Part shown: one piece after another, positions 44,156 to 52,401 of the stretch
Numbering within the stretch: the stretch's first letter is position 1
Layout: each line of letters starts with the position of its first letter
Source of the DNA: Aliamphritea ceti
GTDB lineage: Bacteria > Pseudomonadota > Gammaproteobacteria > Pseudomonadales > Balneatricaceae
Length of the DNA: 64,000 nt
Reading direction: 5' to 3'
NCBI RefSeq assembly: GCF_024347215.1
Contig: NZ_AP025282.1
Location: forward strand, 1,364,001 to 1,428,000
The notes under the pieces: generated by a model
Databases searched by the model: none
Told to the model about the DNA's origin: nothing
What the model saw: the letters and a program-made list of their open reading frames with translations, nothing else
Position numbers and translations under genes: made by a program

Positions 44156-45161
44156 TGGAATCTCCGTCTGGCGCGGTTGGATGAACCACGTTGTGCATTA
44201 AATAACGTTGCTTGAATGTGTCACTGCAGGCTTTAAGCATGCGAGTCATAATTGCGATGAAAATCAGGCTGAATGCGAGTCGGGCCCAGAGAATTCCAGA
44301 AAGGTCAGCCCCTAGTGTCATTATCAGCAGAGTATCTTCAATGATGCTATGACACAATCCCAGTAAGCACAGAGCTGCAAAACAGTCTTGTGGTTCAATA
44401 TTGCCGCTGCGAGCTTCCCTGATCAGCAAACCTCCGCCAAAAGATAATCCCAGTGTAATACCAATAATAGTAAGGGATGTTGCCTTAGGGCTGATTCCCA
44501 GGATTTTGAGAACAGGCTTTAGTAACCAAATCATTAAGCGTTCGATATGTAACCAGCGTAATAGCCGCAGTAGGCTGAGCAACACTGCAATTATGAGCAA
44601 AATCATAGCGAAGCTTTTTAACTGAGATATGCACCATGTCAGCAGGGTATCATCTGTTTGAGCGGGGGGCTGCCAGAGCAATTCAACTGGCTGCTGAAGC
44701 CAGTTACCCCAGCTATAAACATGATGCAGAATAATGCCAAGTATGAGAGCACTTATAATACGCAGCGACAATGCAATTGCCAGACGGACACCGGCCTGCT
44801 GAACAATTCGCACTTCGATGGGAAGACTGTGGGCGATTAGCATCATACTGCCGAGCACGGTTACCTGTGCAACTGTTAGCACCTGATCATCTGCCATCTG
44901 AAAGAAAATGATCATGCCACCGTAGACATTAGTGATCATAGTTGTCGTCCAGACAATGCCCATGTTCTCAGGTAAGCCGACCAGTACCATTAATGGCTCG
45001 AGCAATGCGCTGATATAGGGGATTGCGCCCATTTCTTCCAATATTTTAACGATGATTATAACGGGCAGAGTTAGTTTGAATAATAGAAAGAAGACGGCAA
45101 AAATCTCCTTTGCCAAGTCTGGTAACGTATTTTTCCAGAAGGAATACCATATCTTTTGCAT
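44145..45161 (-). CDS. Nucleoside-recognition (Gate) domain membrane protein
   Basis: Membrane protein of 338 aa with about eight to ten helices and two Gate (nucleoside recognition) domains: ALLEPLMVLVGLPENMGIVW near residues 56-75 and SFGGGLLIREA in the second half. Such proteins are related to spore-maturation SpmA/B and concentrative nucleoside transporters, but no substrate is known for this branch. It is the first gene of the operon with rarD and is divergent from the Lrp-type regulator. Confidence 0.78.
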   Translation of the reverse strand: MQKIWYSFWKNTLPDLAKEIFAVFFLLFKLTLPVIIIVKILEEMGAIPYISALLEPLMVLVGLPENMGIVWTTTMITNVYGGMIIFFQMADDQVLTVAQVTVLGSMMLIAHSLPIEVRIVQQAGVRLAIALSLRIISALILGIILHHVYSWGNWLQQPVELLWQPPAQTDDTLLTWCISQLKSFAMILLIIAVLLSLLRLLRWLHIERLMIWLLKPVLKILGISPKATSLTIIGITLGLSFGGGLLIREARSGNIEPQDCFAALCLLGLCHSIIEDTLLIMTLGADLSGILWARLAFSLIFIAIMTRMLKACSDTFKQRYLMHNVVHPTAPDGDSSAR

Positions 45162-45327
45162 TGTTTAACCTGTGACTGCGTGATGATGTAATCAGCGGAT
45201 GCCTGCTTGAAAGATATATAGTGTAATTTAGGCTTGATTTTGATTATTTTCTATTTGTGTCTTAATGATTAATAATGTTTCTTGGTAACTCTTATTAAGA
45301 TAACTTTATTAGCTTTTAAGAAAATTT

Positions 45328-45792
45328 ATGGAACTTCAGTTAGATCGCATTGATCGGCAGATTCTTAATACTCTGCAAAGAAATAACCGTATCAGTAATC
45401 AGCAACTTGCTGAGGAAATAAGTTTGTCTCCTCCGGCTTGTCTGAAACGCGTGAAGCGTTTGCGTGAATCAGGCGTAATTGAAGCTGATGTGGCGATTCT
45501 CAGTACCCGGCTTTTGGGCAAGATGTTAAATATCATTGTGGAAGTGGAGATGATTCGGGATCAGGCAGACCTGGCAGATGCTTTTATGCGTAAGATGCAA
45601 AATGCTGGTGAAGTCACTCAGTGCTATCAGGTGACAGGGGAAGTCGACTTTCTGTTAGTTGTTATGGTGCCAGACATGCAGGCATATGAAGTTTTCGTAC
45701 GACGTGATTTGTCCAACGATCCGTATTTGCGAAAATTCAGAACTCTGATATCAATGCGGCGTGATAAATTTACGACCCGAATTGATGTGTAG
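45328..45792 (+). CDS. Lrp/AsnC-family transcriptional regulator
   Basis: Regulator of 154 aa: N-terminal helix-turn-helix (LDRIDRQILNTLQ and LSPPACLKRVKRLRESGVI) and a C-terminal RAM ligand domain with CYQVTGEVDFLLVVMVPD. Members sense amino acids. It is divergent from the Gate-domain protein, a possible target. Its 3' end faces the minus-strand small RNAs. Confidence 0.93.
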   Translation: MELQLDRIDRQILNTLQRNNRISNQQLAEEISLSPPACLKRVKRLRESGVIEADVAILSTRLLGKMLNIIVEVEMIRDQADLADAFMRKMQNAGEVTQCYQVTGEVDFLLVVMVPDMQAYEVFVRRDLSNDPYLRKFRTLISMRRDKFTTRIDV

Positions 45793-45811
45793 ATGTATAT
45801 TTCCAACAGAC

Positions 45812-45985
45812 AAAAAAAGAGAGTACTCAGTTCCCCTTGAGTACTCTCTTCTGCTTGGCTTTCCCTGTTCCTTGCGGATTTTTAGCGGCATCCTGCCTAC
45901 TTCCATGTATCCCTTTCCGCGTACCAGCCATCCTTTCTTCGATCCATGAAGCGTCTTGCTCCATAAAGCTTATTATGCGGATCGC
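45812..45985 (-). ncRNA. CsrB/RsmZ-like CsrA-titrating small RNA, copy 1
   Basis: Read on the minus strand, this ~170-nt stretch carries ten GGA motifs, several as AGGA or ATGGA (plus-strand TCC at 45832, 45862, 45869, 45891, 45902, 45910, 45916, 45931, 45943 and 45960). It ends in a perfect 11-bp terminator hairpin (45819-45829 with 45838-45848) whose loop shows AGGGGAAC, followed by seven Ts. That is the build of RNAs that bind CsrA/RsmA. No protein is encoded. The 5' end is estimated; a TGTAAG half-site for a GacA/UvrY regulator lies about 80 bp upstream at 46066-46071. Confidence 0.82.
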
Positions 45986-46084
45986 AGAATAGATTTATAT
46001 AGGAATAATTCTTAATTTTGATGTCAGAAAAAAGACAATAGAAATAACTGCTATAGAAAAGCAGTTGTAAGATAGAAAAGATGG

Positions 46085-46255
46085 AAAAAAAGAGAGCACT
46101 CAGTTCCCCCTAAGTACCCTCTTCGCGCTGGCATCCATTTTCCGTGCGGTAAATTTGCATCCTGCAATCATCCCTAACCCTGTCCGCAAGCTATGGCCTT
46201 CCTCGATTCGATCCCTGAAGTTTGATGATCCTGAAGCACATTATCCACGTTTGAT
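46085..46255 (-). ncRNA. CsrB/RsmZ-like CsrA-titrating small RNA, copy 2
   Basis: Diverged tandem copy of the first RNA with the same order of features and again ten GGA motifs (plus-strand TCC at 46105, 46134, 46141, 46160, 46171, 46183, 46200, 46212, 46229 and 46244). Its terminator stem (46092-46102 with 46111-46121) differs from copy 1 at several positions. All 11 pairs survive as Watson-Crick or G-U pairs only if the minus strand is the RNA, which fixes the direction. Seven Ts follow. Upstream lie the GacA-type half-sites at 46325 and 46299. Confidence 0.82.
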
Positions 46256-46324
46256 TTTTTATAAATATAAGAAAAAGTCTTATTTTTGAGATGATTCTTG
46301 TAAGACTTTAGACGTAGATGTATT

Positions 46325-46342
46325 TGTAAGCGATACCTCCAC
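46325..46342 (-). promoter_or_regulatory. Candidate GacA/UvrY box upstream of small RNA copy 2
   Basis: TGTAAGCGATACCTCCAC on the plus strand; its complement keeps CTTACA, the central AT and one AG of the TGTAAGNNATNNCTTACA consensus (10 of 14 defined bases). It is centred about 80 bp from the estimated RNA start. A second TGTAAG lies at 46299-46304. Confidence 0.55.
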
Positions 46343-46427
46343 TAGACTTTGTAGCGAGAGTTAGTTCCTTACATATAAGGGCATTGGGTGGACAGCGTTT
46401 ACATGTCGCCATACACTAGCTGCAGTA

Positions 46428-46521
46428 TCTTGGTCGGGGTGCCCTGAATGGGGCTGAGAGCTGTTCGATAGACAGTGACCCGCGAACCTGATCCGGTTAA
46501 TACCGGCGTAGGAAATCGAGA
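46428..46521 (+). promoter_or_regulatory. TPP riboswitch (THI element) of thiC
   Basis: The conserved aptamer parts are all readable in order: TCGGGGTGCC, GGCTGAGA, GACCC, GAACCTGATCCGGTTAATACC and GGCGTAGGAAA. P1 can form between 46428-46434 and 46515-46521. It binds thiamine pyrophosphate and represses thiC. The thiC start is about 345 nt further on, so direct masking of the ribosome binding site is not obvious. Confidence 0.96.
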
Positions 46522-46866
46522 TGAACCGTCAGAACTATTTCCTTTTTTTGGGATTCATGCGGTTTAGCTCGTAATAGCTAACTGGATGATGAACTAACCT
46601 AAGCTGGCCCGTTAAGTGTTTTTCATAACGTATTTGATGGCAAAGCTCTTCGTTTATCGACCAAAGCCTCCTCGTCTTATTATTCCGTTATCAGTGTTAT
46701 TACCACCAGGAAATGAGAATTTCACTTATAGAATTCTGTTCGCTGCCAAATGAGCCTGCAGATTTTTAAGTGAAAGTATTAATTTGATTCGTTATGACCT
46801 TCTTTCTATGGGAAGGGCAGACCGGTAGATCCGCAGAAAATAACGAGAATAACTAAAGGTAATACT
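46522..46866 (+). other. Long leader between TPP aptamer and thiC
   Basis: About 345 bases without a convincing gene. AGGAAAT at 46510-46516 can pair with ATTTCCT at 46537-46543, followed by seven Ts, but the left arm lies inside the aptamer. A small hairpin TTAGCT/AGCTAA is at 46564-46581. The ribosome binding site AAAGGTAA precedes the thiC ATG. Confidence 0.5.
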
Positions 46867-48747
46867 ATGACTGATTCCAATATTGCATTGAGCCGCAGCG
46901 CTCAGGTTGATGAAGCCTCTGTGCAGCCATTTCCAAAATCTCGCAAAGTATATGTTGAAGGCTCTCGCAGTGATATTCGTGTACCAATGCGGGAAATCTC
47001 GCTGGATCAGACGCCAACTGATATGGGTGGCGAACCTAATGAGCCTTTATACGTTTACGATACTTCCGGTCTGTATACTGATCCTGAAGCTGAAATTGAC
47101 GTTCGTAAAGGCCTGAAGCCTGTACGTGCAAACTGGATCGCTGAGCGTAATGATACTGAGCAGCTTGCGGGTATGACATCTGAGTATGGCCGTGTACGCG
47201 AACAGGATCTGCGTCTTGACCATTTGCGTTTTGAACTGACGCGTAAGCCATTGCGTGCTAAAGAAGGCATGAATGTATCCCAGCTACATTATGCGCGTAA
47301 GGGGATTATCACTCCTGAAATGGAATACATCGCAATTCGCGAGAACATGAAGCTGGCTAAGGTTAAAGCTGAAGGTTCTATGGTTGATCAGCAGCATCCT
47401 GGCCATAGCTTCGGTGCTAAATTACCAGAAGAGATCACGCCTGAGTTCGTACGTAAAGAAGTAGCAGAAGGTCGTGCAATCATCCCTGCGAACATTAACC
47501 ATCCTGAAGTAGAGCCAATGATTATCGGCCGTAACTTCCTGGTTAAAATCAACGGCAATATTGGTAACTCTGCTTTGACGTCTTCTATTGAAGAAGAAGT
47601 AGAAAAGATGACCTGGGGCATTCGCTGGGGTTCAGATACCATCATGGACCTGTCCACAGGTAAGAATATTCACGAAACCCGTGAATGGATTCTGCGTAAC
47701 TCACCAGTACCAATCGGTACTGTGCCTATTTACCAGGCGCTGGAAAAAGTAAAAGGCGTTGCAGAAGATCTTAACTGGGAAGTATTCCGCGATACGCTGA
47801 TTGAACAGGCCGAGCAGGGTGTGGATTATTTCACTATCCACGCAGGTGTATTACTGCGTTATGTGCCAATGACTGCTAAACGTATGACGGGTATCGTTTC
47901 CCGTGGCGGTTCTATCATGGCTAAATGGTGCCTGGCGCATCATGAAGAGAACTTCTTGTATACGCACTTCGAAGACATCTGCAAAATCTGTAAAGCGTAC
48001 GATGTATCTTTCTCTCTGGGTGATGGCTTACGCCCAGGTTCTGTATACGATGCGAATGATGAAGCACAGTTTGCTGAATTGGAAACGCTGGGGGAACTGA
48101 CTAAGATTGCCTGGGAGCATGACGTTCAGGTAATGATCGAAGGTCCGGGTCACGTGCCAATGCATATGATCAAAGAAAATATGGACAAGCAGCTGACTGA
48201 ATGTCACGAAGCGCCTTTCTACACATTAGGGCCTCTGACGACTGATATCGCACCTGGCTATGACCACATTACGTCCGGTATAGGTGCGGCGATGATTGGT
48301 TGGTACGGTTGTGCGATGTTGTGTTACGTAACGCCTAAAGAGCACCTGGGTCTGCCAAACAAAGATGATGTAAAGACTGGTATCATTACTTATAAGATTG
48401 CTGCTCACGCTGCTGATCTGGCAAAAGGACATCCTGGTGCACAGATTCGCGACAACGCTATGTCTAAAGCACGTTTCGAATTCCGTTGGGAAGATCAGTT
48501 TAATATTGGTCTGGATCCGGATACAGCCCGTGCATACCACGATGAAACATTGCCGAAAGAGTCTGCAAAAGTTGCTCACTTCTGCTCAATGTGTGGTCCT
48601 AAGTTCTGTTCTATGAAAATTTCGCAAGAAGTGCGTAATCTTGATGAAGCTCAGGTTGCTGCAATTCACGCGAAGGCTGAACAGGGCATGCAGGAAAAAT
48701 CTGCTGAGTTTAAGAATACTGGCGCTGAGATTTACCATAAGGTTTAA
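46867..48747 (+). CDS. thiC: ThiC, phosphomethylpyrimidine synthase
   Basis: Radical SAM enzyme that rearranges aminoimidazole ribotide into the pyrimidine part of thiamine. The 626-aa protein is full length, with the long N-terminal extension of proteobacterial ThiC, and has the special C-terminal cluster motif CX2CX4C at C573, C576 and C581. IEGPGHVPMHMI and TDIAPGYDHITSGIG are hallmark segments. Controlled by the TPP riboswitch upstream. No other thi gene follows; a terminator does. Confidence 0.99.
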   Translation: MTDSNIALSRSAQVDEASVQPFPKSRKVYVEGSRSDIRVPMREISLDQTPTDMGGEPNEPLYVYDTSGLYTDPEAEIDVRKGLKPVRANWIAERNDTEQLAGMTSEYGRVREQDLRLDHLRFELTRKPLRAKEGMNVSQLHYARKGIITPEMEYIAIRENMKLAKVKAEGSMVDQQHPGHSFGAKLPEEITPEFVRKEVAEGRAIIPANINHPEVEPMIIGRNFLVKINGNIGNSALTSSIEEEVEKMTWGIRWGSDTIMDLSTGKNIHETREWILRNSPVPIGTVPIYQALEKVKGVAEDLNWEVFRDTLIEQAEQGVDYFTIHAGVLLRYVPMTAKRMTGIVSRGGSIMAKWCLAHHEENFLYTHFEDICKICKAYDVSFSLGDGLRPGSVYDANDEAQFAELETLGELTKIAWEHDVQVMIEGPGHVPMHMIKENMDKQLTECHEAPFYTLGPLTTDIAPGYDHITSGIGAAMIGWYGCAMLCYVTPKEHLGLPNKDDVKTGIITYKIAAHAADLAKGHPGAQIRDNAMSKARFEFRWEDQFNIGLDPDTARAYHDETLPKESAKVAHFCSMCGPKFCSMKISQEVRNLDEAQVAAIHAKAEQGMQEKSAEFKNTGAEIYHKV

Positions 48748-48792
48748 GCCTTAGGTATACCAGCTTGCGTTAGAAAAGCTGGGGTAAATGTA

Positions 48793-48822
48793 AAAAACCG
48801 CCGAATATTCGGCGGTTTTTTT
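48793..48822 (+). terminator. Terminator after thiC
   Basis: Perfect stem: AAAAACCGCCGAA pairs with TTCGGCGGTTTTT, ending in a T-run. The A-run on the other side lets it also end the convergent gene at 48840. Confidence 0.93.
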
Positions 48823-48839
48823 ATGGAAGAGTTAAGTGG

Positions 48840-49103
48840 TTATTCTTCTTTTAATGGATGTCCGTTAGGAAGTTGACGTTCAATCCACAGGGCAAGCTTA
48901 TGCTTCATATTCGGTTCGTTATCTTCGCCTTTAGCGAGAGGCTGAATAAGTTTGTCCAGAACCAGTAAGCGATATATTGCTGTAATTTTGTTGCTGGCGC
49001 TGTCGGTCGCTTCTATGTTTCCCGCTCCGCGCTTTTCCATGTAAACCCCACCAATACGTATGGCTTCTTTGACCAGTGCTGCTTCGTGCTTCAATTTTGC
49101 CAA
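48840..49103 (-). CDS. DUF5062-like small protein
   Basis: A hydrophilic 87-aa protein, probably cytoplasmic and helical, matching my recollection of the DUF5062 family of marine gammaproteobacteria (LVKEAIRIGGVYMEKRGA, and a C-terminal LALWIERQLPNGHPL). Function unknown. It is monocistronic, with a fair start and the shared terminator behind it. The family name should be confirmed by profile search. Confidence 0.7.
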   Translation of the reverse strand: MAKLKHEAALVKEAIRIGGVYMEKRGAGNIEATDSASNKITAIYRLLVLDKLIQPLAKGEDNEPNMKHKLALWIERQLPNGHPLKEE

Positions 49104-49261
49104 AACCCTGACTCCTTATGCTTGCTGTCATGCCACTATAACTAAGCCAGCAAAACAGGCAAGATAAATTAAGCCATAGGTTCGGTATATATATGCAGTA
49201 TACTGGCGCGGTTTATAGCCCGTTGTGTCGGATACAGCCAGCCAAAGTGTGAGAGTTACTT

Positions 49262-49903
49262 ATGAAATATTGCATCATTCCTGTTACCGCTTTTCAGCAA
49301 AACTGTACCTTATTGTGGTGTGAAAATACCCGGCGTGCAGCTGTTGTTGATCCGGGTGGCGATATTTCTCGCATTGTAGAGAAATTGAACAGCGAACAGT
49401 TGATACTCGAAAAGATCTTGCTTACACATGCGCATATTGATCATGCAGGAGGCACAGCTGAGCTGGCTCAGGCATATAATATTCCGGTAGAAGGTCCGCA
49501 TATTGAAGATAAGTTTTGGATTGATGCGCTGGATCAGCAGAGTAAGATGTTTGGTTTTCCTGCTGTAGAAGAGTTCACGCCAGATCGCTGGTTGAATGAT
49601 GCTGATACAGTCAGTTTTGGTGAGCAATGTCTGGATGTGCTCCATTGTCCGGGTCATACCCCGGGTCATGTAGTCTTTTATCACCGTGGAATTAACCTGG
49701 CTTTAGTCGGTGATGTTTTGTTTAACGGTTCTATTGGTCGTACTGACTTTCCAAAAGGTGATCATCCAAGCCTTATTCAGTCAATTAACGAAAAACTCTT
49801 CACTTTAGGTGATGATGTAAGTTTTATTCCTGGTCATGGACCAATGTCTACTTTTGGACATGAGCGTTTGAATAATCCGTTTGTCAGCGATCACAGAGGC
49901 TGA
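49262..49903 (+). CDS. MBL-fold hydrolase, glyoxalase II-like (YcbL type)
   Basis: Metallo-beta-lactamase-fold hydrolase of 213 aa with the metal motif THAHIDHAGG near residue 58, then CPGHTPGHV, LVGDVLFNGSIGRTDFP and IPGHGPMSTFGHE. Size and motifs match the short YcbL-type relatives of glyoxalase II, which hydrolyse thioesters such as S-lactoylglutathione poorly or not at all. The exact substrate is unknown. Confidence 0.9.
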   Translation: MKYCIIPVTAFQQNCTLLWCENTRRAAVVDPGGDISRIVEKLNSEQLILEKILLTHAHIDHAGGTAELAQAYNIPVEGPHIEDKFWIDALDQQSKMFGFPAVEEFTPDRWLNDADTVSFGEQCLDVLHCPGHTPGHVVFYHRGINLALVGDVLFNGSIGRTDFPKGDHPSLIQSINEKLFTLGDDVSFIPGHGPMSTFGHERLNNPFVSDHRG

Positions 49904-50077
49904 CAGGCAGCCATATATACTGGTTGATCGTTAGTCTATTAAGTTTGCAAATAATGCTTGTTTTACACGTCCAAATGACACTTCTCTGCATGAATAATAA
50001 TCCGGTTCAAAGCCAAGAGGAATGGTGCCTTCAGCTATACTGTTAAGGCTATGTTCAAGCAACTTAGGGAGGCGTGA

Positions 50078-50320
50078 ATGCAGCAGGTTAGATATGGTGA
50101 TTATCAAATCACCCCGGCCGTGCAATCGTTGGGCCGCAACCGCTGGAACTTACTGCCAAGGATTACCGGCATGGAGGTTACTCCATTGATAGCTCCGGAA
50201 ATGTTTACAACTGCGGATCCTGAAAATCAGATTGTTGCTTCTTCTGAAGCAGAGGCCATAAAACAATGCGTCGAGCTGGGTAAAATGATTATCGATGCTG
50301 ATCTTCAACTTTACCCATAG
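50078..50320 (+). CDS. Small protein of unknown function
   Basis: An 80-aa reading frame with a strong ribosome binding site (GGGAGG, 5 bases before ATG). I do not recognise a family. It begins MQQVRYGDYQITPAVQSLG with a hydrophilic middle, and the last third (EAEAIKQCVELGKMII) looks like an amphipathic helix. No signal peptide or membrane segment. It lies between an MBL hydrolase and the convergent zapE gene, only 15 bp before the zapE stop. The start signal is what makes it credible. Confidence 0.6.
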   Translation: MQQVRYGDYQITPAVQSLGRNRWNLLPRITGMEVTPLIAPEMFTTADPENQIVASSEAEAIKQCVELGKMIIDADLQLYP

Positions 50321-50335
50321 CTTTATTTTTAACCC

Positions 50336-51517
50336 CTAGTTTCTTAAGGGCGCTTGATTTTGATATTCCACCGAACGCATTTCAGTTAGTCTGCTTCGGG
50401 TACGGTTGAATTCAAACTCAAGACTGCCCTGAGAATATAACCTTTCCAGCGGCTGCTTTGCGCTAACGAATAAATTTACCCTCCGATCATATAGCTCATC
50501 AACAAGACTGATAAAGCGCTTGGCTGCATCATCCATACGCGCATATTGCATGGTACGTTCGCCGGTTCGGGTAGATTCATACCCTGCGCCAATATTGCCG
50601 TCTTCAACACCACGGGTTTTGATCCACTCCTGTGTTATTCCTCCAAGTTGCGGTATGTCACTCACAAAGACATGTTCATAGCGGGAGGCCAGCTCGATGT
50701 AATCTAATTGTGAGCGGGGGCCTTCACAGAGCTGGTTGAAATCAAACCAGATACAGTTTTGGTTTCTTTTTCTAACGGGAATTTCCCGGTTCATGATTTT
50801 AGCTGGCTGTGAGGTCAGGGTGTTGTCAGTCTGACTCAGGGAAATGAAAATCTTATCAAGTTCGGAGTCAGCAGAATGCACGAAATAATTGTTTCTGTAG
50901 GTTAGCTGCCGAAGGCGGTGATCGGTATCTCCATCCATATGAAGAATTGTGAGATGTTGCTGTAGCAGGCTAATAGCCGGTTCAAAACGCTGACGTTGCA
51001 AACCATCTTTATACAGGTTGTGTGGTGGAGTATTAGAGGTTGCAACAAATATTATACCGGCAGTGAAAAAGCTTTCGATCAGGCGAGCAAGAATCATCGC
51101 GTCACCTATATCGCTAACATAAAACTCATCAAAGCAAATGACCTTGCATTCGTGTGAGAACTTTTCTACAACGAGTTGTAAAGGGTTTTTATGCCCGCTT
51201 AACTGCTGTAATTCCCGGTGAATTCTGGCCATGAAATGATGGAAATGCAGGCGGGTGACATAGCCTTTTGGCAAAAATTCACTAAACAGGTCAAGTAAGT
51301 ATGTTTTGCCGCGTCCAACTGACCCCCATAGGTATAAACCTTTAGGTGTGTGTGTGTTGTTACGGAAGAAGCGCTTTTGGCCAGTGGAATTTTGAAGCTC
51401 ATCAGATAGTTGCTGTAAGCATTCGACAGCCCGTTGTTGTGCCGGGTCGTTGTGATAACCATGTTTAGTGTTACTGTTTTGATAATACTGAATAAATAAA
51501 CTGTCGGAAGTGCGCAT
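50336..51517 (-). CDS. zapE: ZapE, AFG1-like cell-division ATPase
   Basis: Cytoplasmic ATPase that in E. coli joins the constricting Z-ring and destabilises FtsZ polymers. Walker A is GSVGRGKTY and Walker B is VICFDEFYVSD, followed by FVATSNTPPHNLYKDGLQR, the sensor region typical of AFG1/ZapE. The ATG at 51517 gives 393 aa starting MRTSDSLFIQYYQ, in line with family starts; an in-frame TTG at 51616 would add 33 atypical residues. Confidence 0.92.
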   Translation of the reverse strand: MRTSDSLFIQYYQNSNTKHGYHNDPAQQRAVECLQQLSDELQNSTGQKRFFRNNTHTPKGLYLWGSVGRGKTYLLDLFSEFLPKGYVTRLHFHHFMARIHRELQQLSGHKNPLQLVVEKFSHECKVICFDEFYVSDIGDAMILARLIESFFTAGIIFVATSNTPPHNLYKDGLQRQRFEPAISLLQQHLTILHMDGDTDHRLRQLTYRNNYFVHSADSELDKIFISLSQTDNTLTSQPAKIMNREIPVRKRNQNCIWFDFNQLCEGPRSQLDYIELASRYEHVFVSDIPQLGGITQEWIKTRGVEDGNIGAGYESTRTGERTMQYARMDDAAKRFISLVDELYDRRVNLFVSAKQPLERLYSQGSLEFEFNRTRSRLTEMRSVEYQNQAPLRN

Positions 51518-51639
51518 ATCTATCCCGAGAGGAAACCCTGATAACTGTTTCGCGAGAATACCAGCATATGACATCGACTTGTATTGCCTGGCGGTTCCCG
51601 GGACAATTGCGCGCAATCTTTATGTAGTAAGGTACTCAG

Positions 51640-52386
51640 ATGAGTGTTACGCCGGAAATTTCTGATCATATTTATAGTGGTGGAATGCCTGAAGAACAGG
51701 CGCGTATCAGTGAAGTACTAAGTGTTCCTGTGAATGAACCGCAGCTACTGATTTGGCGATATGCTGAGCCAGCCATAATTATGGGACGTTCACAGCGTCC
51801 GGATGATTCAATGTTGCAACGGGGAAGAGATAGGAGTATTCCTGTTCAGCAACGAGGTTCCGGTGGTGGTGCAGTTCTCGCTGGTCCCTGGATGTTGAGT
51901 GTTACTTTGTTTCTACCAACTGATCATCCGGCTGCTGAGCTGGGTATTATTGATATCTTTAAGTGGTTTGAAGCTGCCTGGCTTGAAGTCTTACTGGATA
52001 ATGGAGTGACTTGTCGGTCAGTTGACGAGGCAATGATTAATACATCTAAAGTAAGGGCCAAGCAGGAAGGTGTTGAGTGGGCCTGTTATGCGGGCTTATC
52101 ACACGGTGAATTAGTGTCACTGCAAGGGCGAAAGCTATTAGGTTTGGCGCAGATTCGTAAACGCAATGGCGTCGCGTTAGTCAGCGGCTTGCACTTGTCG
52201 CCATGCAATTGGTCGTTACTGGCTGAGGTTGTCGTAAATCAGCCTGAACTTGGTGAGAACCTGCAACGACTTAACAGTGATTGTTTTACGTTAAGTGACA
52301 AGAGTGCAGATGCGTTACTCTTACCGCTGGTGTCTGATTTACGGGATAGAATGACCGTAGCGTGCGGTGAGCTGTTAACTATATAG
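51640..52386 (+). CDS. Lipoate-protein ligase A family protein
   Basis: Biotin/lipoate ligase-fold protein of 248 aa. QQRGSGGGAVLAGPWMLSVT corresponds to the RRxSGGGxVxHD-type motif, though with Ala-Gly where His is usual, and GRKLLGLAQIRKRNG holds the Lys that binds lipoyl-AMP. It may attach lipoate or octanoate, or be an amidotransferase-like member. Divergent from zapE, convergent with pfkA. Confidence 0.75.
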   Translation: MSVTPEISDHIYSGGMPEEQARISEVLSVPVNEPQLLIWRYAEPAIIMGRSQRPDDSMLQRGRDRSIPVQQRGSGGGAVLAGPWMLSVTLFLPTDHPAAELGIIDIFKWFEAAWLEVLLDNGVTCRSVDEAMINTSKVRAKQEGVEWACYAGLSHGELVSLQGRKLLGLAQIRKRNGVALVSGLHLSPCNWSLLAEVVVNQPELGENLQRLNSDCFTLSDKSADALLLPLVSDLRDRMTVACGELLTI

Positions 52387-52401
52387 AGGGGATGCTGCCT
52401 G

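Noticed and set aside
45819..45848. Hairpin as terminator of the Lrp-type gene on the plus strand
   Set aside because: On the plus strand the hairpin is followed by TTCTGC rather than a T-run; the seven-T run is on the minus strand.
45761..45949. 62-codon plus-strand frame across small RNA copy 1
   Set aside because: It begins within the Lrp gene and reads through the terminator hairpin; the repeat between the two copies is conserved as RNA, not as protein.
49931..50125. 64-codon minus-strand frame overlapping the 5' end of the small gene at 50078
   Set aside because: It starts with TTG without a binding site and overlaps a better-supported gene. The composition is not absurd, so it cannot be fully excluded.
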